Shown: positions 28,256 to 38,099, numbered from the stretch's first letter. The stretch: DNA of 64,000 nucleotides from Lysinibacillus fusiformis (GCF_007362955.1 NZ_CP041696.1:3162001-3226000); one strand, 5' to 3'. Made by a program: numbers and translations. Notes: generated from the sequence alone by a model not told the origin.

Positions 28256-29167
28256 ATGAACGGAATTTTACCGCTTTGGAAGGAACGCGGCATGACGAGC
28301 CATGATTGCGTTTTTAAATTACGAAAAATATTACGTACAAAAAAGGTCGGCCATACAGGTACTTTGGACCCTGGTGTGGAAGGTGTCTTACCTATTTGCA
28401 TTGGACAGGCCACTCGTATTGCAGAATATTTAACTGATGCGGGTAAGACATATGAAGCGGTTATTTCAATAGGACGGTCAACCACGACAGAGGATGCAGA
28501 AGGGGAAACAGTTGAAGAAGATCATACAAATAAGTCTTTTACACCTGCTAAAGTACTTGAAGCATTAGCATCCTTGACAGGGCTTATCAATCAAACACCA
28601 CCAATGTTTTCAGCTGTTAAAGTGAATGGCAAGCGCTTATATGAATATGCACGTAAAGGAGAAACTGTCGAAAGACCAAGCCGCCAGGTGACGATTTATG
28701 AATTAGAGCTACTTGATGATGCCGAGGTTTTCGAAGGACAAGAAGTTACTTTTCCTGTACGCATATCATGCAGTAAGGGCACGTATATACGTACATTAGC
28801 GGTTCAAATTGGTGAGGCACTTGGCTATCCAGCTCATATGAAAGAACTTGTCCGTACGGCGTCAGGCACATTTACACAAGTGCATTGTTATACATTAGCG
28901 CAAGTAGCGGAGTTGATGGAAGCAGAGCAAGTCAACACATGTATTTTACCTGTTGAATATGCATTATCAGATTATCCGTACATTGAGATAACGTCAGCTA
29001 ATGAAAAAGAAATTTTCAATGGACAAGTGCTTCCAGCAGATGCATTATTAAAGATACATGATAAAATTGTGTTTGGAGTTAATGGGAAAGCATTTGCGGT
29101 ATATCAGGCTCATCCGACGAAGGAAGGGTTTATGAAGCCACATAAAATGTTCCCAACGATAGAGTAG
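28256..29167 (+). CDS. truB: tRNA pseudouridine(55) synthase TruB
   Basis: Makes pseudouridine 55 in the T loop of tRNAs. 303 aa. Catalytic Asp38 in GHTGTLDPGVEGVLPI; KTYEAVISIGRSTTTEDAEG and SCSKGTYIRTLAVQIGEALG are family motifs. A C-terminal extension (about 245-303) is PUA-like. ATG 28256 has TTAGGGGG upstream; the 25-residue extension starting at 28181 runs into the terminator hairpin and is rejected. Confidence 0.97.
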   Translation: MNGILPLWKERGMTSHDCVFKLRKILRTKKVGHTGTLDPGVEGVLPICIGQATRIAEYLTDAGKTYEAVISIGRSTTTEDAEGETVEEDHTNKSFTPAKVLEALASLTGLINQTPPMFSAVKVNGKRLYEYARKGETVERPSRQVTIYELELLDDAEVFEGQEVTFPVRISCSKGTYIRTLAVQIGEALGYPAHMKELVRTASGTFTQVHCYTLAQVAELMEAEQVNTCILPVEYALSDYPYIEITSANEKEIFNGQVLPADALLKIHDKIVFGVNGKAFAVYQAHPTKEGFMKPHKMFPTIE

Positions 29168-29180
29168 GAGGATTTTTTGT

Positions 29181-30131
29181 ATGGAGGTCATTCATTTAAA
29201 ATACCCACATCAATTACAACAACGAGAAAGTATGCAACCGTATTCTTTGGCCATTGGATTCTTTGATGGTGTGCATATTGGACATCAGGCAGTTATTGAA
29301 GCAGCAAAGGAAGAAGGCAACAAGCGACACATTCCAACTGCCGTTATGACATTTGATCCACATCCTTCGTTGGTGCTAGGTGGTCGTAATGAAAAGGTAT
29401 TTTACATTACATTACTACAACAAAAATTACAGTTATTTGAAGAACAAGGTGTTGAGAAAGTTTTTGTAGTTCATTTTACGTCTGATTTTGCAAAGCTCTC
29501 ACCAGCTGATTTTGTAGAAACTTTTATTCGTTCATTGAATATTCAGCATGTGACAGCAGGCTTTGATTTTTCATTTGGAGCATTTGGCAAGGGCACTATG
29601 GAAGATATGCGCGCAATAAGCGATGGGGATTATGGCGTGACAGTTGTTGAGAAGAAGGCAGATGAGCTTGAAAAAATCAGCTCTACTCGTATTCGTAAGC
29701 TATTGCAAGAGGGCGATATGGAAGCAGCACGTCTTCTTTTAGGGCGACCATTCGAAATAACGGGGATGGTTGTACATGGCGATAAGCGTGGACGTACAAT
29801 TGGCTTCCCTACTGCGAATGTTCAAGCATTAGAGGGAGCATTTATTCCAGCAAGTGGTGTGTATGCTGTTCGTTTGCTTGTACAAAATAAATGGTATGAT
29901 GGTGTGTGCAACGTAGGCTATAAACCGACGTTCAAAGATCCAAATAACAAGCAATTATCTATCGAGGTACATATTTTAAACTTCGAAAAAAATATTTACG
30001 GTGAAGAAGTACACGTTACTTGGTATAAACGGATTCGTAGTGAGCGAAAATTCGATGGCATAGAAGCGTTGAAAATACAAATCGAAAAAGACAAACAGCA
30101 AACGATTCAATATTTTGAGGCACTGCGTTAA
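29181..30131 (+). CDS. ribF: Bifunctional riboflavin kinase/FAD synthetase
   Basis: Converts riboflavin to FMN and FAD. 316 aa. N-terminal FAD synthetase with GFFDGVHIGHQAVI near 27 and ISSTRIRKLLQEGD near 166; C-terminal flavokinase with GDKRGRTIGFPTANV near 200. 13 bp after truB with GTAGGAGG, so co-transcribed. Confidence 0.98.
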   Translation: MEVIHLKYPHQLQQRESMQPYSLAIGFFDGVHIGHQAVIEAAKEEGNKRHIPTAVMTFDPHPSLVLGGRNEKVFYITLLQQKLQLFEEQGVEKVFVVHFTSDFAKLSPADFVETFIRSLNIQHVTAGFDFSFGAFGKGTMEDMRAISDGDYGVTVVEKKADELEKISSTRIRKLLQEGDMEAARLLLGRPFEITGMVVHGDKRGRTIGFPTANVQALEGAFIPASGVYAVRLLVQNKWYDGVCNVGYKPTFKDPNNKQLSIEVHILNFEKNIYGEEVHVTWYKRIRSERKFDGIEALKIQIEKDKQQTIQYFEALR

Positions 30132-30262
30132 TGCTTGCTTGGTCCATTTTTTTATGGTAACATTCAGAAGTGCATAAAGTGCTTAACCTTAGCTCGGTAT
30201 TTCGATGACTCCAACGTATACTGTGCTAATGGGGATTAACAATTATTTAGGAGGTCAATAAA

Positions 30263-30532
30263 ATGGCTATTACACAAGAACGTAAAAACGAAATTATCGC
30301 TGAGTACCGTACACACGAAAGTGATACTGGTTCTCCAGAAGTACAAGTTGCAGTTTTAACAGCGGAAATTAACGCTTTAAACACTCACTTACGTACACAC
30401 AAAAAAGATTTCCACTCTGAACGTGGTCTTCTTAAAATGGTAGGTCGTCGTCGTCACTTACTTAAATATCTTCGTGAAACTGACGTTCAACGTTACCGTG
30501 AACTAATCAATCGTTTAGGCTTACGTCGCTAA
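30263..30532 (+). CDS. rpsO: 30S ribosomal protein S15
   Basis: 89 aa, the universal length for bacterial S15. [21 protein letters not shown] and [19 protein letters not shown] are diagnostic rRNA-binding segments. Ribosome site TTTAGGAGGTC. Followed by its own terminator. Confidence 0.99.
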   Translation: MAITQERKNEIIAEYRTHESDTGSPEVQVAVLTAEINALNTHLRTHKKDFHSERGLLKMVGRRRHLLKYLRETDVQRYRELINRLGLRR

Positions 30533-30542
30533 TTGACAATCG

Positions 30543-30571
30543 AAAAGCGGGATTATTCCCGCTTTTTCTTT
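30543..30571 (+). terminator. rpsO intrinsic terminator
   Basis: AAAAGCGGGA pairs with TCCCGCTTTT around TTAT, followed by further Ts. Confidence 0.92.
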
Positions 30572-30708
30572 ATGTTTTAAAACTTTATTGCGACCTAAAA
30601 TAAAGCTCTTAAACCAAAAAGAAATAAATCCTAAATAAATTGGCAATAACTGAATTTAAATGTATGATTAATTAATGAAATATTTAGCATAGAACAAGCA
30701 TTTTTGGT

Positions 30709-30752
30709 ACACTTACTATTAGTACATACAGACGAGTAAGTGTTTTTATAAT
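30709..30752 (+). promoter_or_regulatory. pnp leader hairpin and TATAAT box
   Basis: ACACTTAC (30709-30716) pairs perfectly with GTAAGTGT (30736-30743), followed by TTTTTATAAT. It can act as an attenuator or RNase-processed stem in front of pnp; TATAAT at 30747-30752 could alternatively be a -10 box, but no good -35 is seen. Which applies cannot be decided from sequence. Confidence 0.45.
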
Positions 30753-30769
30753 AGAGAGGGGTTCATTGA

Positions 30770-32884
30770 ATGAACGAAAAGAAAGTCTATTCCTACGAAT
30801 GGGCTGGCCGTCCACTTATTATTGAAGTAGGACAGTTAGCTAAACAAGCAAATGGAGCTGCATTAGTGCGCTATGGAGATACTTCTGTACTAGCAACAGC
30901 AACAATGTCAAAATCACCAAAACCACTTGATTTCTTCCCATTAACAGTAAATTATGAAGAACGTTTATATGCAGCGGGTAAAATTCCTGGTGGCTTTATC
31001 AAACGTGAAGGCCGTCCTTCTGAGAATGCAATTTTAACGAGCCGTTTAATCGACCGTCCAATTCGTCCAATGTTCCCAGATGGTTTCCGTAATGAAGTAC
31101 AAGTTATTTCTATGGTTATGTCAAATGATTCAGATTGTACGGCAGAAATGGCTGCAATGATCGGTTCATCTTTAGCTTTAGCGATTTCGGATATTCCGTT
31201 TGACGGACCAATCGCAGGCGTTCAAGTTGGTTATATCGACGGTGAATTCGTTGTGAACCCAACTGTTGAACAATCAAAATATTCAACTGTACACTTAACA
31301 GTGGCAGGTAACAAGGACGCTATCAACATGGTTGAAGCAGGCGCTCTAGAAGTGCCTGAAGAAATTATGCTTGAGGCAATTATGTTTGGTCATGATGAAA
31401 TTAAAAAAATTATCGCTTTCCAAGAGCAAATCGTAGCTGAGGTTGGTAAAGAGAAAAAAGAAATTACTTTATTCGAAATCGACGAAGCGATTCAAGCCGA
31501 TATTAAAGCTGCATGTGAAACAGAAATGCATGATGCAATTCAAACAGTTGAAAAACACGCACGTGAAGAAGCGATTCGAACTGTAAAAGAACGCATTGTT
31601 GCTTCTTATGAAGAACAAGAAGCTGATGATACAACGATGAAACAAGTACACACGATTTTAGATAAAATGGTGAAAGACGAAGTACGTCGTCAAATTACTG
31701 AAGATAAAATTCGTCCAGACGGTCGTAAATTAGACGAAATTCGTGCACTTTCTTCTGAAACTGGTTTACTACAACGTACACATGGTTCGGCACTATTCAC
31801 ACGTGGACAAACACAAGCCCTTTCAATTTGTACATTAGGCGCGCTTGGCGACGTACAAATTATCGATGGCTTAGGTATAGAAGAATCTAAACGCTTCATG
31901 CATCACTACAACTTCCCTCAATTCTCAGTAGGGGAAACTGGCCCAATTCGTGGACCAGGTCGTCGTGAAATTGGTCACGGTGCTTTAGGTGAACGTGCAT
32001 TATTAGCAGTTTTACCAGATGAAAATGCATTCCCATACACAATTCGTTGTGTATCTGAGGTACTGGAATCAAACGGTTCAACATCTCAAGCTTCTATCTG
32101 TGCTTCAACTTTAGCAATGATGGATGCAGGTGTGCCATTAAAAGCACCAGTTGCTGGTATCGCAATGGGTCTTATTAAAAAAGGTGAGCATTATTCAATC
32201 CTAACAGACATTCAAGGGATGGAAGATCATCTTGGAGACATGGACTTTAAAGTAGCGGGTACTGCAAAAGGTGTAACTGCCCTTCAAATGGATATTAAAA
32301 TTGATGGTTTATCACGTAATATTTTAGAAGAAGCGTTAACACAAGCTAAAATTGGTCGTATGCATATTCTAGAATCAATGCTTGCAACACTTGCAGAGCC
32401 ACGTGAAAAATTATCTACTTATGCACCAAAAATCGTGATTGTGAAAATCAATCCTGATAAAATCCGTGATGTAATCGGACCTGGTGGTAAACAAATTAAT
32501 AAAATTATTGAAGAAACTGGCGTGAAAATTGATACAGAGCAAGATGGTACAATTTACATCTCTTCGGCAGATGAAGAAATGAATGCACGTGCAAAACAAA
32601 TTATTGAAGACATCGTACGTGAAGCAAAAGTGGGCGAATACTACTTATCTACAGTAAAACGTATTGAAAAATTCGGTGCATTCTGTGAAATCTTCGCTGG
32701 TAAAGATGGCTTACTACACATCTCAGAGATTCAAGAAGAACGCACAAAACAAGTTGAGGACGTACTCAAACTTGGCGATCAATTACTTGTAAAAGTGATT
32801 GAAATCGACAAGCAAGGTCGTGTGAACTTATCTCGTAAAGTGGTTGTACAAGAAGAAAAAGAACGCGCTGAACAAGATAAATAA
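30770..32884 (+). CDS. pnp: Polyribonucleotide nucleotidyltransferase (PNPase)
   Basis: Phosphorolytic 3'-5' exoribonuclease of mRNA decay. 704 aa: two RNase PH domains ([18 protein letters not shown] near 26; [20 protein letters not shown] near 338), the helical linker between, KH domain about 555-615 ([17 protein letters not shown]) and S1 domain about 620-690 ([21 protein letters not shown]). ATG 30770 follows AGAGAGGGG. Confidence 0.98.
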   Translation: MNEKKVYSYEWAGRPLIIEVGQLAKQANGAALVRYGDTSVLATATMSKSPKPLDFFPLTVNYEERLYAAGKIPGGFIKREGRPSENAILTSRLIDRPIRPMFPDGFRNEVQVISMVMSNDSDCTAEMAAMIGSSLALAISDIPFDGPIAGVQVGYIDGEFVVNPTVEQSKYSTVHLTVAGNKDAINMVEAGALEVPEEIMLEAIMFGHDEIKKIIAFQEQIVAEVGKEKKEITLFEIDEAIQADIKAACETEMHDAIQTVEKHAREEAIRTVKERIVASYEEQEADDTTMKQVHTILDKMVKDEVRRQITEDKIRPDGRKLDEIRALSSETGLLQRTHGSALFTRGQTQALSICTLGALGDVQIIDGLGIEESKRFMHHYNFPQFSVGETGPIRGPGRREIGHGALGERALLAVLPDENAFPYTIRCVSEVLESNGSTSQASICASTLAMMDAGVPLKAPVAGIAMGLIKKGEHYSILTDIQGMEDHLGDMDFKVAGTAKGVTALQMDIKIDGLSRNILEEALTQAKIGRMHILESMLATLAEPREKLSTYAPKIVIVKINPDKIRDVIGPGGKQINKIIEETGVKIDTEQDGTIYISSADEEMNARAKQIIEDIVREAKVGEYYLSTVKRIEKFGAFCEIFAGKDGLLHISEIQEERTKQVEDVLKLGDQLLVKVIEIDKQGRVNLSRKVVVQEEKERAEQDK

Positions 32885-32891
32885 AAAAGTT

Positions 32892-32922
32892 AAAGGCTGC
32901 GTGTTATGCGCAGCCTTTTTTA
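32892..32922 (+). terminator. pnp intrinsic terminator
   Basis: AAAGGCTGCG pairs with CGCAGCCTTT around TGTTATG, followed by a T run. Confidence 0.92.
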
Positions 32923-32971
32923 GATAAAGTAACAATTTATCATATACTATATTGCTAATGGAGGAGATTAT

Positions 32972-34195
32972 TTGGTACAAGTACATACATGTCAAAATGG
33001 CGTTCGTATTGTATCAGAGCAAATTGACCATGTGCGCTCAGTAGCACTTGGAATATTTGTGGATGCTGGTTCACGCTATGAGTTGCCGGAGGAGAACGGT
33101 ATTACACATTTTATCGAGCATATGTTATTTAAAGGGACAAAGACGCGTTCAGCACGCCAAATTGCTGAGGAATTTGATCGTATCGGTGGAGAATTAAACG
33201 CCTTCACATCCAAGGAAAATACATGTTACTATGCAAAAGTACTAGACCACCATGCGGAACTGGCGATGACAATATTAGCAGATATGTTCTTTAATTCTAC
33301 ATTTGCAAAGGAAGAATTAGAGAAAGAACGTCAAGTGGTACTAGAGGAAATTTTAATGAGTGAAGATGCCCCTGATGACGATGTCCATGAAAAGCTATGG
33401 GAAGTTATGTATCCCAATGATGCATTGGGTCGCCCAATTTTAGGGACTGCAGCAACTTTACAAACATTTACTGCTGATACGATTCACAACTATATGGCTA
33501 AGCATTATGGACCTGAATCCGTTGTTATTTCACTTGCAGGAAATATTTCAGCGGAACTTTTGGCAACTATTGAGAACTTATTTGGGCATTATCAGGCATC
33601 ACCACTTGCAGTCGCGCCAACCCTGACAACTCCTCAGTTTCATGCAGGCGAAATTGTAAAAGCACGTGATACAGAGCAGGCACATTTAGCGCTGTCGTAT
33701 CCAGCAATTGGTGTGAAAGATGCGGATATGTATAGCTTTATTGCACTCAATAATATTATCGGTGGTAATATGAGCTCACGTCTGTTTCAAGAGGTGCGTG
33801 AAGAACGCGGCTTGGCCTATACAATTTTCTCATATCAATCCTGTTATGCAGATGCTGGAGCATTTACGATTTACGGTAGTACAAGTCGTCAACAATTGCC
33901 ACAGCTTCAACATACGATAGATGCCACAATGCTTGATATCGTAGCAGGTGGTGTCACAGAAGAAGAACTAGATAATGCAAAAGAACAGCTAAAGGGTAGT
34001 TTTGTATTAGGTCTAGAAGGAACGGGGGCTCGAATGAACCGCAACGGTACAAGTGAACTAGTACATCGAAGACATCGTTCAGTAGATGAAGTTTTAGCTT
34101 CGATTGATGCGGTATCAATGGAATCAGTAGATCGTTTAATAGCAAAAATATTAAAAGCAGAGCCAGCCATTTCGATAATAGGCCCTGATTTATAA
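32972..34195 (+). CDS. mlpA: M16 family zinc peptidase MlpA/YmxG
   Basis: 407 aa. Inverted zinc motif HFIEH at His46-Glu49-His50 plus the downstream Glu in the EELEKERQVVLEEI segment, so catalytically competent. C-terminal M16 half has RLFQEVREERGLAYTIFSY. TTG start at 32972 with TGGAGGAG. B. subtilis has this gene after pnp with ymxH next; here the next gene in that order is about 6.6 kb away because of an insertion. Confidence 0.93.
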   Translation: MVQVHTCQNGVRIVSEQIDHVRSVALGIFVDAGSRYELPEENGITHFIEHMLFKGTKTRSARQIAEEFDRIGGELNAFTSKENTCYYAKVLDHHAELAMTILADMFFNSTFAKEELEKERQVVLEEILMSEDAPDDDVHEKLWEVMYPNDALGRPILGTAATLQTFTADTIHNYMAKHYGPESVVISLAGNISAELLATIENLFGHYQASPLAVAPTLTTPQFHAGEIVKARDTEQAHLALSYPAIGVKDADMYSFIALNNIIGGNMSSRLFQEVREERGLAYTIFSYQSCYADAGAFTIYGSTSRQQLPQLQHTIDATMLDIVAGGVTEEELDNAKEQLKGSFVLGLEGTGARMNRNGTSELVHRRHRSVDEVLASIDAVSMESVDRLIAKILKAEPAISIIGPDL

Positions 34196-34198
34196 AAA

Positions 34199-34240
34199 AT
34201 AAAGAATCATTCACAGGTTTTAAGTGAATGATTCTTTTTT
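34199..34240 (+). terminator. mlpA intrinsic terminator
   Basis: AAAGAATCATTCA pairs with TGAATGATTCTTT, a 13-bp stem with a short loop and a T run. Confidence 0.92.
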
Positions 34241-34277
34241 CGTATTTCCCTAAAAACAACACTTTCTCAATTAACCA

Positions 34278-34329
34278 TTGCTATTCTCAATAAATTTTGA
34301 TAGCATAAATGATAATGAAAATCATTATC
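34278..34329 (+). promoter_or_regulatory. Promoter with Fur box for the heme-uptake operon
   Basis: GATAATGAAAATCATTATC at 34311-34329 differs by one base from the 19-bp consensus Fur box. Upstream, TTGCTA (34278-34283) and TAGCAT (34301-34306) with a 17-bp spacer form a possible promoter, which places the Fur box over the start of transcription. Expression should therefore be repressed in iron-replete cells (inference from the box). Confidence 0.85.
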
Positions 34330-34350
34330 ATTTATTGGGGGCATTTTTAT

Positions 34351-35343
34351 ATGAAGAAATTTGCTTGTGTAGGTTTGATAGCGTTATCATTAGCACTATT
34401 TGGATGTGCTGAACAAGAAGAGAAAGTAAAGAGTGAAGATTCAGTTGAAGTGGAGACGCAGGAACAAGAGGCAGATGGGTCAACAGCAGAAGCGGATGTA
34501 TTTGAAGATGGTGTCGATGAAGAGAAATTCCAAAAATTATTAGCTGCGTTTCCAGCAAAGGTACCAGATAAAATTGCAACGACATCTGTTCCTTTAACAG
34601 AGATGCTTCACTTATTGGATATTACACCTATAGGCGTTCCGACATCTTCGAATCCAATTCCAACATATTTTGATGCGGTTACACGTATCGGCTCACCGAT
34701 GGCACCAGATTTAGAGGTCATTTCGAGTTTACAAACAGAATTAATCATTGGTGCATCCTCATTACAAGATTCACTAGATAAAGCGTTAAACGGAATGAAT
34801 TTACAAGCAGCTTATTTACCGACAGATTCGTTTGAAGATTTAAAATTAAGCTTCAAAGTGTTAGGCACATATTTTGGCAAAGAAGACAAACTGAATGAAG
34901 TGCTACAAAATATTGTAGGGAAAGAACAAGAATTAGCGAAGCTTGCGCAAGGCAAGGAACTGCCATCAGTGATGTTGGTGATTGGAACATCGGATGACTT
35001 TATGGTCATGAACGATAAATCATATTTAGGGAGTTTAGTAGAAAAACTAGGTGCGGATAATATTGCGAAATCAGTATTAAAAACAGAATCCACTTACTCA
35101 GCCATTAACCTAGAAGAAATTGTTGTTGCTGATCCAGATATGATTTTTGTATTAGCATCAGGGGATCATGGAGCAAATGAAGATAAGTTCAAACAAGAAG
35201 TTGCAAAAAATAGTGCATGGAAACAATTATCGGCCTATAAAAACGATAAAATTCATATACTAGATTACAGTATTTTCGGTGTCACATCTATTACAAATAT
35301 CGATACAGCGTTAACAACAATTGCTGATTATTTCCTTGAATAG
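34351..35343 (+). CDS. isdE: Heme/iron ABC transporter substrate-binding lipoprotein (IsdE-like)
   Basis: 330 aa. Lipoprotein signal peptide with lipobox LFGC, lipidated Cys19. A long acidic linker (about 25-60) is followed by a periplasmic-binding-protein-2 type domain: IATTSVPLTEMLHLLDITPI then VPTS, and DLEVISSLQTELIIGA, which closely resembles staphylococcal IsdE. ATG 34351 follows TTGGGGGC; the 14-residue extension from 34309 overlaps the Fur box. First gene of an iron-regulated operon with permease, ATPase and a HugZ-like protein, so heme is the likely ligand. Confidence 0.85.
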   Translation: MKKFACVGLIALSLALFGCAEQEEKVKSEDSVEVETQEQEADGSTAEADVFEDGVDEEKFQKLLAAFPAKVPDKIATTSVPLTEMLHLLDITPIGVPTSSNPIPTYFDAVTRIGSPMAPDLEVISSLQTELIIGASSLQDSLDKALNGMNLQAAYLPTDSFEDLKLSFKVLGTYFGKEDKLNEVLQNIVGKEQELAKLAQGKELPSVMLVIGTSDDFMVMNDKSYLGSLVEKLGADNIAKSVLKTESTYSAINLEEIVVADPDMIFVLASGDHGANEDKFKQEVAKNSAWKQLSAYKNDKIHILDYSIFGVTSITNIDTALTTIADYFLE

Positions 35344-35358
35344 CGTGAGGTGCTTCAC

Positions 35359-36348
35359 ATGATTCGTACAACAAGAAGTCGCACAATTGTTCTCATAACA
35401 TTTGCGCTCACACTGATTGCTGCGATTGTAGCAATAGGGATAGGCAGTGTGCATATTGCCGTTCCAGATATTTTAAAGACAATTTTTAATGGACGTGAAG
35501 AAGGAGTCTATACAACGATTATTTGGGATATTCGTCTGCCTCGCGTGTTGTTGGCACTTATTATTGGTGCAAATATAGCCATTTCAGGTGCTCTGCTTCA
35601 AGCAGTTATGGGCAATCCACTTGCTGATCCTGGACTAACGGGTGTAACAAGTGGTGCAGCAGCATTTGTCCTACTCATTATGTTAGCGAACCCTGAATAT
35701 ACACATTTGATCCCAATTGCAGCATTTGTCGGAGGATTACTTGCGGCAACTATAGTCTATGCACTTGCTTGGCGACGGACGGGCATTACACCGATAACAA
35801 TTATTTTATCGGGGGTTGCAGTCAATGCATTATGCGGAGGGGTAATTGGTTTCCTTTCGATTTTATATAGCGATCGTTTACCGTCAGCAGTGCAATGGTT
35901 GAATGGTAGCTTAGCTGCCAAAGGTCACGCATCATTGCAAATGATTTATGTGTACGCCATTATCGGCTGGATATTATCGATTTTTGCAATCCGCAAGGCT
36001 AACATTATTCGTTTGGGCGATCAGGTCGCAGTAAACTTAGGTGAAAATGTCACACGTATTCGAATCCTGTTATCCATTTTAGCTGTTTTTTTAGCGGCCA
36101 TTTCTGTGGCTGCGATTGGCATGATTGGTTTTGTCGGCTTAATCGTTCCACATATGGCACGATTACTTGTCGGCTCGGACTATAAATATATGTTGCCAAT
36201 GAGTATGGCTATGGGTGCTATTGTATTACTGCTGGCTGATACGGGAGGCCGAACTTTATTTGCACCATTGGATATTCCAGCAGGGATATTAATGGCGGTT
36301 ATCGGTGGACCGTACTTTTTATACTTAATGCGAAAGAGGGCGTTTTAA
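35359..36348 (+). CDS. isdF: Heme/iron ABC transporter permease (FecCD family)
   Basis: 329 aa with about nine or ten membrane helices. LPRVLLALIIGANIAISGALLQAVMGNPLADPG and GLIVPHMARLLVG are FecCD permease signatures. ATG 35359 is preferred because GTGAGGTG just before it serves as ribosome site; a GTG at 35350 is possible. The stop shares one base with the ATPase start. Confidence 0.9.
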   Translation: MIRTTRSRTIVLITFALTLIAAIVAIGIGSVHIAVPDILKTIFNGREEGVYTTIIWDIRLPRVLLALIIGANIAISGALLQAVMGNPLADPGLTGVTSGAAAFVLLIMLANPEYTHLIPIAAFVGGLLAATIVYALAWRRTGITPITIILSGVAVNALCGGVIGFLSILYSDRLPSAVQWLNGSLAAKGHASLQMIYVYAIIGWILSIFAIRKANIIRLGDQVAVNLGENVTRIRILLSILAVFLAAISVAAIGMIGFVGLIVPHMARLLVGSDYKYMLPMSMAMGAIVLLLADTGGRTLFAPLDIPAGILMAVIGGPYFLYLMRKRAF

Positions 36349-37130
36349 TGTTAAAAATTGAGCAGCTTTCAGTTTGCTATGAGCACAAAGAAGTTGTCCA
36401 TGATTTTTCATTTGATGTCAAAAAGGGAGAGGTATTATCCATCATCGGACCAAATGGCTCGGGAAAGTCTACGATTTTAAAAGCAGTGTCGCGTATGTTA
36501 CCTTATAGTGCAGGGACAATTACGTTTGACGGAGAAAATATGCGCCAATTGTCATCAAAGGAAATTGCAAAGAAAATGTGTGTGTTGAGTCAACGTAACC
36601 AAGCCCCCGCAGATATAACAGTACGTAATTTAGTCTGTTATGGTCGATACCCACATAAAAAATGGTTTGAACGTTTAGATGATGAAGATTATGCGATTGT
36701 AGATTGGGCACTTGAAAAAACGCAGCTTACTCAATACAAAGATCAATCCATTGCCGCATTATCAGGCGGAGAATCACAACGGGCTTGGATTGCAATGGCA
36801 CTGGCACAAAGACCACAAATATTATTACTAGATGAGCCGACAACTTATTTAGATATTGCACATCAGCATGAGGTGCTTGAACTAGTTCGTGAATTGAATC
36901 GCGATATGGGGATGACTGTTGTCATGGTACTCCATGATTTAAATCAGGCTTCGAGCTATAGTGACCGAATTGTTGTTGTGAAAGACGGCTATCGTGCACA
37001 AGTGGGTACACCGGACTATGTCATGACAGAACAAATGATTCAGACCATTTATAAAATGGAAGCAGAAATTCAGCATGTTGAATGGGATTCAGCACCACGT
37101 ATTCAATTAAAAAGTACAATTAAATGTTAG
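36348..37130 (+). CDS. Heme/iron ABC transporter ATP-binding protein
   Basis: 260 aa. Walker A GPNGSGKST near 38, signature ALSGGESQRAW near 138, Walker B ILLLDEPTTYLD near 158 and the switch His in VLHDLNQ. FepC/FhuC type. Translation coupled to the permease (TAATG). Confidence 0.93.
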   Translation: MLKIEQLSVCYEHKEVVHDFSFDVKKGEVLSIIGPNGSGKSTILKAVSRMLPYSAGTITFDGENMRQLSSKEIAKKMCVLSQRNQAPADITVRNLVCYGRYPHKKWFERLDDEDYAIVDWALEKTQLTQYKDQSIAALSGGESQRAWIAMALAQRPQILLLDEPTTYLDIAHQHEVLELVRELNRDMGMTVVMVLHDLNQASSYSDRIVVVKDGYRAQVGTPDYVMTEQMIQTIYKMEAEIQHVEWDSAPRIQLKSTIKC

Positions 37131-37142
37131 GAGGTACTATTT

Positions 37143-37634
37143 ATGAAAAAAACAATAGATATTGAAAAAATTAAACAAGACTATGAAGTATTTATCCAAG
37201 CAAAAAAAAGTTGCGTGTTAAGTCTGGTAAACGCTGAAGGGAAGCCTTTTAGTAGCACGACACCATTTGTTCGCGTAAACGGCAAATTTTATATTTATAT
37301 TAGTCGTATTGCAGAGCATTTTCAGCTGCTAGAGCAAGCGCAATTTGTCGATGTATTATGTGTAGCAGATGAAGCAGTAACATCTAATAATTTTGCGGCT
37401 GAACGTGCGCGCTGGCAATGTACGCCTAAGCATTTGGGCAATGAAGGGCACGAAGAAGTGTTTGCTATATTCGATGAGGTACATAGCGCACAAATGATGA
37501 AACTGCTACGTACGCTTGATTTCTCATTATTTGAGCTAACACCATTAGAAGGCCGTTATGTTGTAGGTTTTGGTAAAGCTTTTGATATCGATGTGGCCAA
37601 CGATACGTTAATACATGTAGTCGTGGATAAGTAA
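37143..37634 (+). CDS. HugZ-like heme utilisation protein
   Basis: 163 aa, split-barrel flavin/heme-binding family (pyridoxamine-phosphate-oxidase-like). KKSCVLSLVNAEGKPFSSTTPFV and FYIYISRIAEHFQLLEQ match HugZ/HutZ proteins that bind or degrade imported heme. ATG 37143 follows TTAGGAGGTAC, 12 bp after the ATPase. Context supports intracellular heme handling. Catalysis cannot be proven from sequence. Confidence 0.75.
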   Translation: MKKTIDIEKIKQDYEVFIQAKKSCVLSLVNAEGKPFSSTTPFVRVNGKFYIYISRIAEHFQLLEQAQFVDVLCVADEAVTSNNFAAERARWQCTPKHLGNEGHEEVFAIFDEVHSAQMMKLLRTLDFSLFELTPLEGRYVVGFGKAFDIDVANDTLIHVVVDK

Positions 37635-37664
37635 GGCTAGGACGCTAGAATTTGTTCAATCAAA

Positions 37665-37744
37665 AGAGGTTGCCATTAGGCAACCTCTCAGACTGTAGAC
37701 AACTCGGAAAAAAAATCGAGTTTGTTGACAGTCTTTTTCTTTTA
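37665..37744 (+). terminator. Double hairpin terminator of the heme operon
   Basis: First hairpin AGAGGTTG/CAACCTCT (37665-37688). The second is larger: AGACTGT and ACAACTCG pair with CGAGTTTGT and ACAGTCT (37690-37734), followed by TTTTTCTTTT. Confidence 0.85.
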
Positions 37745-37768
37745 AAATAGAAGTATTTATATGAACCC

Positions 37769-37931
37769 GTTGATTTCCGCTACGGCAAACGCTTTTCGCG
37801 GGCATGGCTTCAATCTCCTCGTCGCTACGCTCTTACGGGCCTTTTTGCTCATGCTATTCCCGCAGGAAGCTTTGCTCTGTAGCGAAAGGCGAATACCGTC
37901 AGCTACACTCGCCGCCTACGCTGCAATCAAC
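37769..37931. repeat. Bacillaceae-type GTTGATTTCCGC intergenic repeat
   Basis: 163 bp bounded by GTTGAT and ATCAAC with GC-rich imperfect complementarity between (TTCGCGGGCATGGC, TATTCCCGCAGGAAGC, TGTAGCGAAAGGCG). It resembles a repeat I recall as widespread in Bacillaceae spacers, always starting GTTGATTTCCGC and ending in CAATCAAC. No ORF. It is more GC-rich than its surroundings, which suggests transfer or expansion as an element. Confidence 0.7.
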
Positions 37932-38099
37932 TAGTGTACGTCTATAAATATAAATGATCATCATCATGCCATTTATTATTGAAAATTGAAATGCAAAAGA
38001 GCAACCCAACTTGTGTCATTATCCGCAATTGAACCTCTCACGACTGAAGTCACGAGTGTTTTCATCGAATCCATAAAAATAGTCAATTAGTCATTTTCC
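37932..38099. other. AT-rich spacer between repeat and ABC operon
   Basis: 168 bp, no gene. It contains CTCACGACTGAAGTCACGAG near 38037-38056, an imperfect palindrome loosely like the right-end hairpin of IS200/IS605 elements; too degenerate to call. Confidence 0.25.

Noticed and set aside
30132..30262. Defined promoter and S15 leader before rpsO
   Set aside because: -10-like TATGGT is present near 30153, but no -35 at suitable spacing and no clear pseudoknot-type leader could be built by eye.
38037..38056. Possible IS200/IS605 right-end hairpin remnant
   Set aside because: The palindrome is imperfect and there is no tnpA, tnpB or matching left end nearby.
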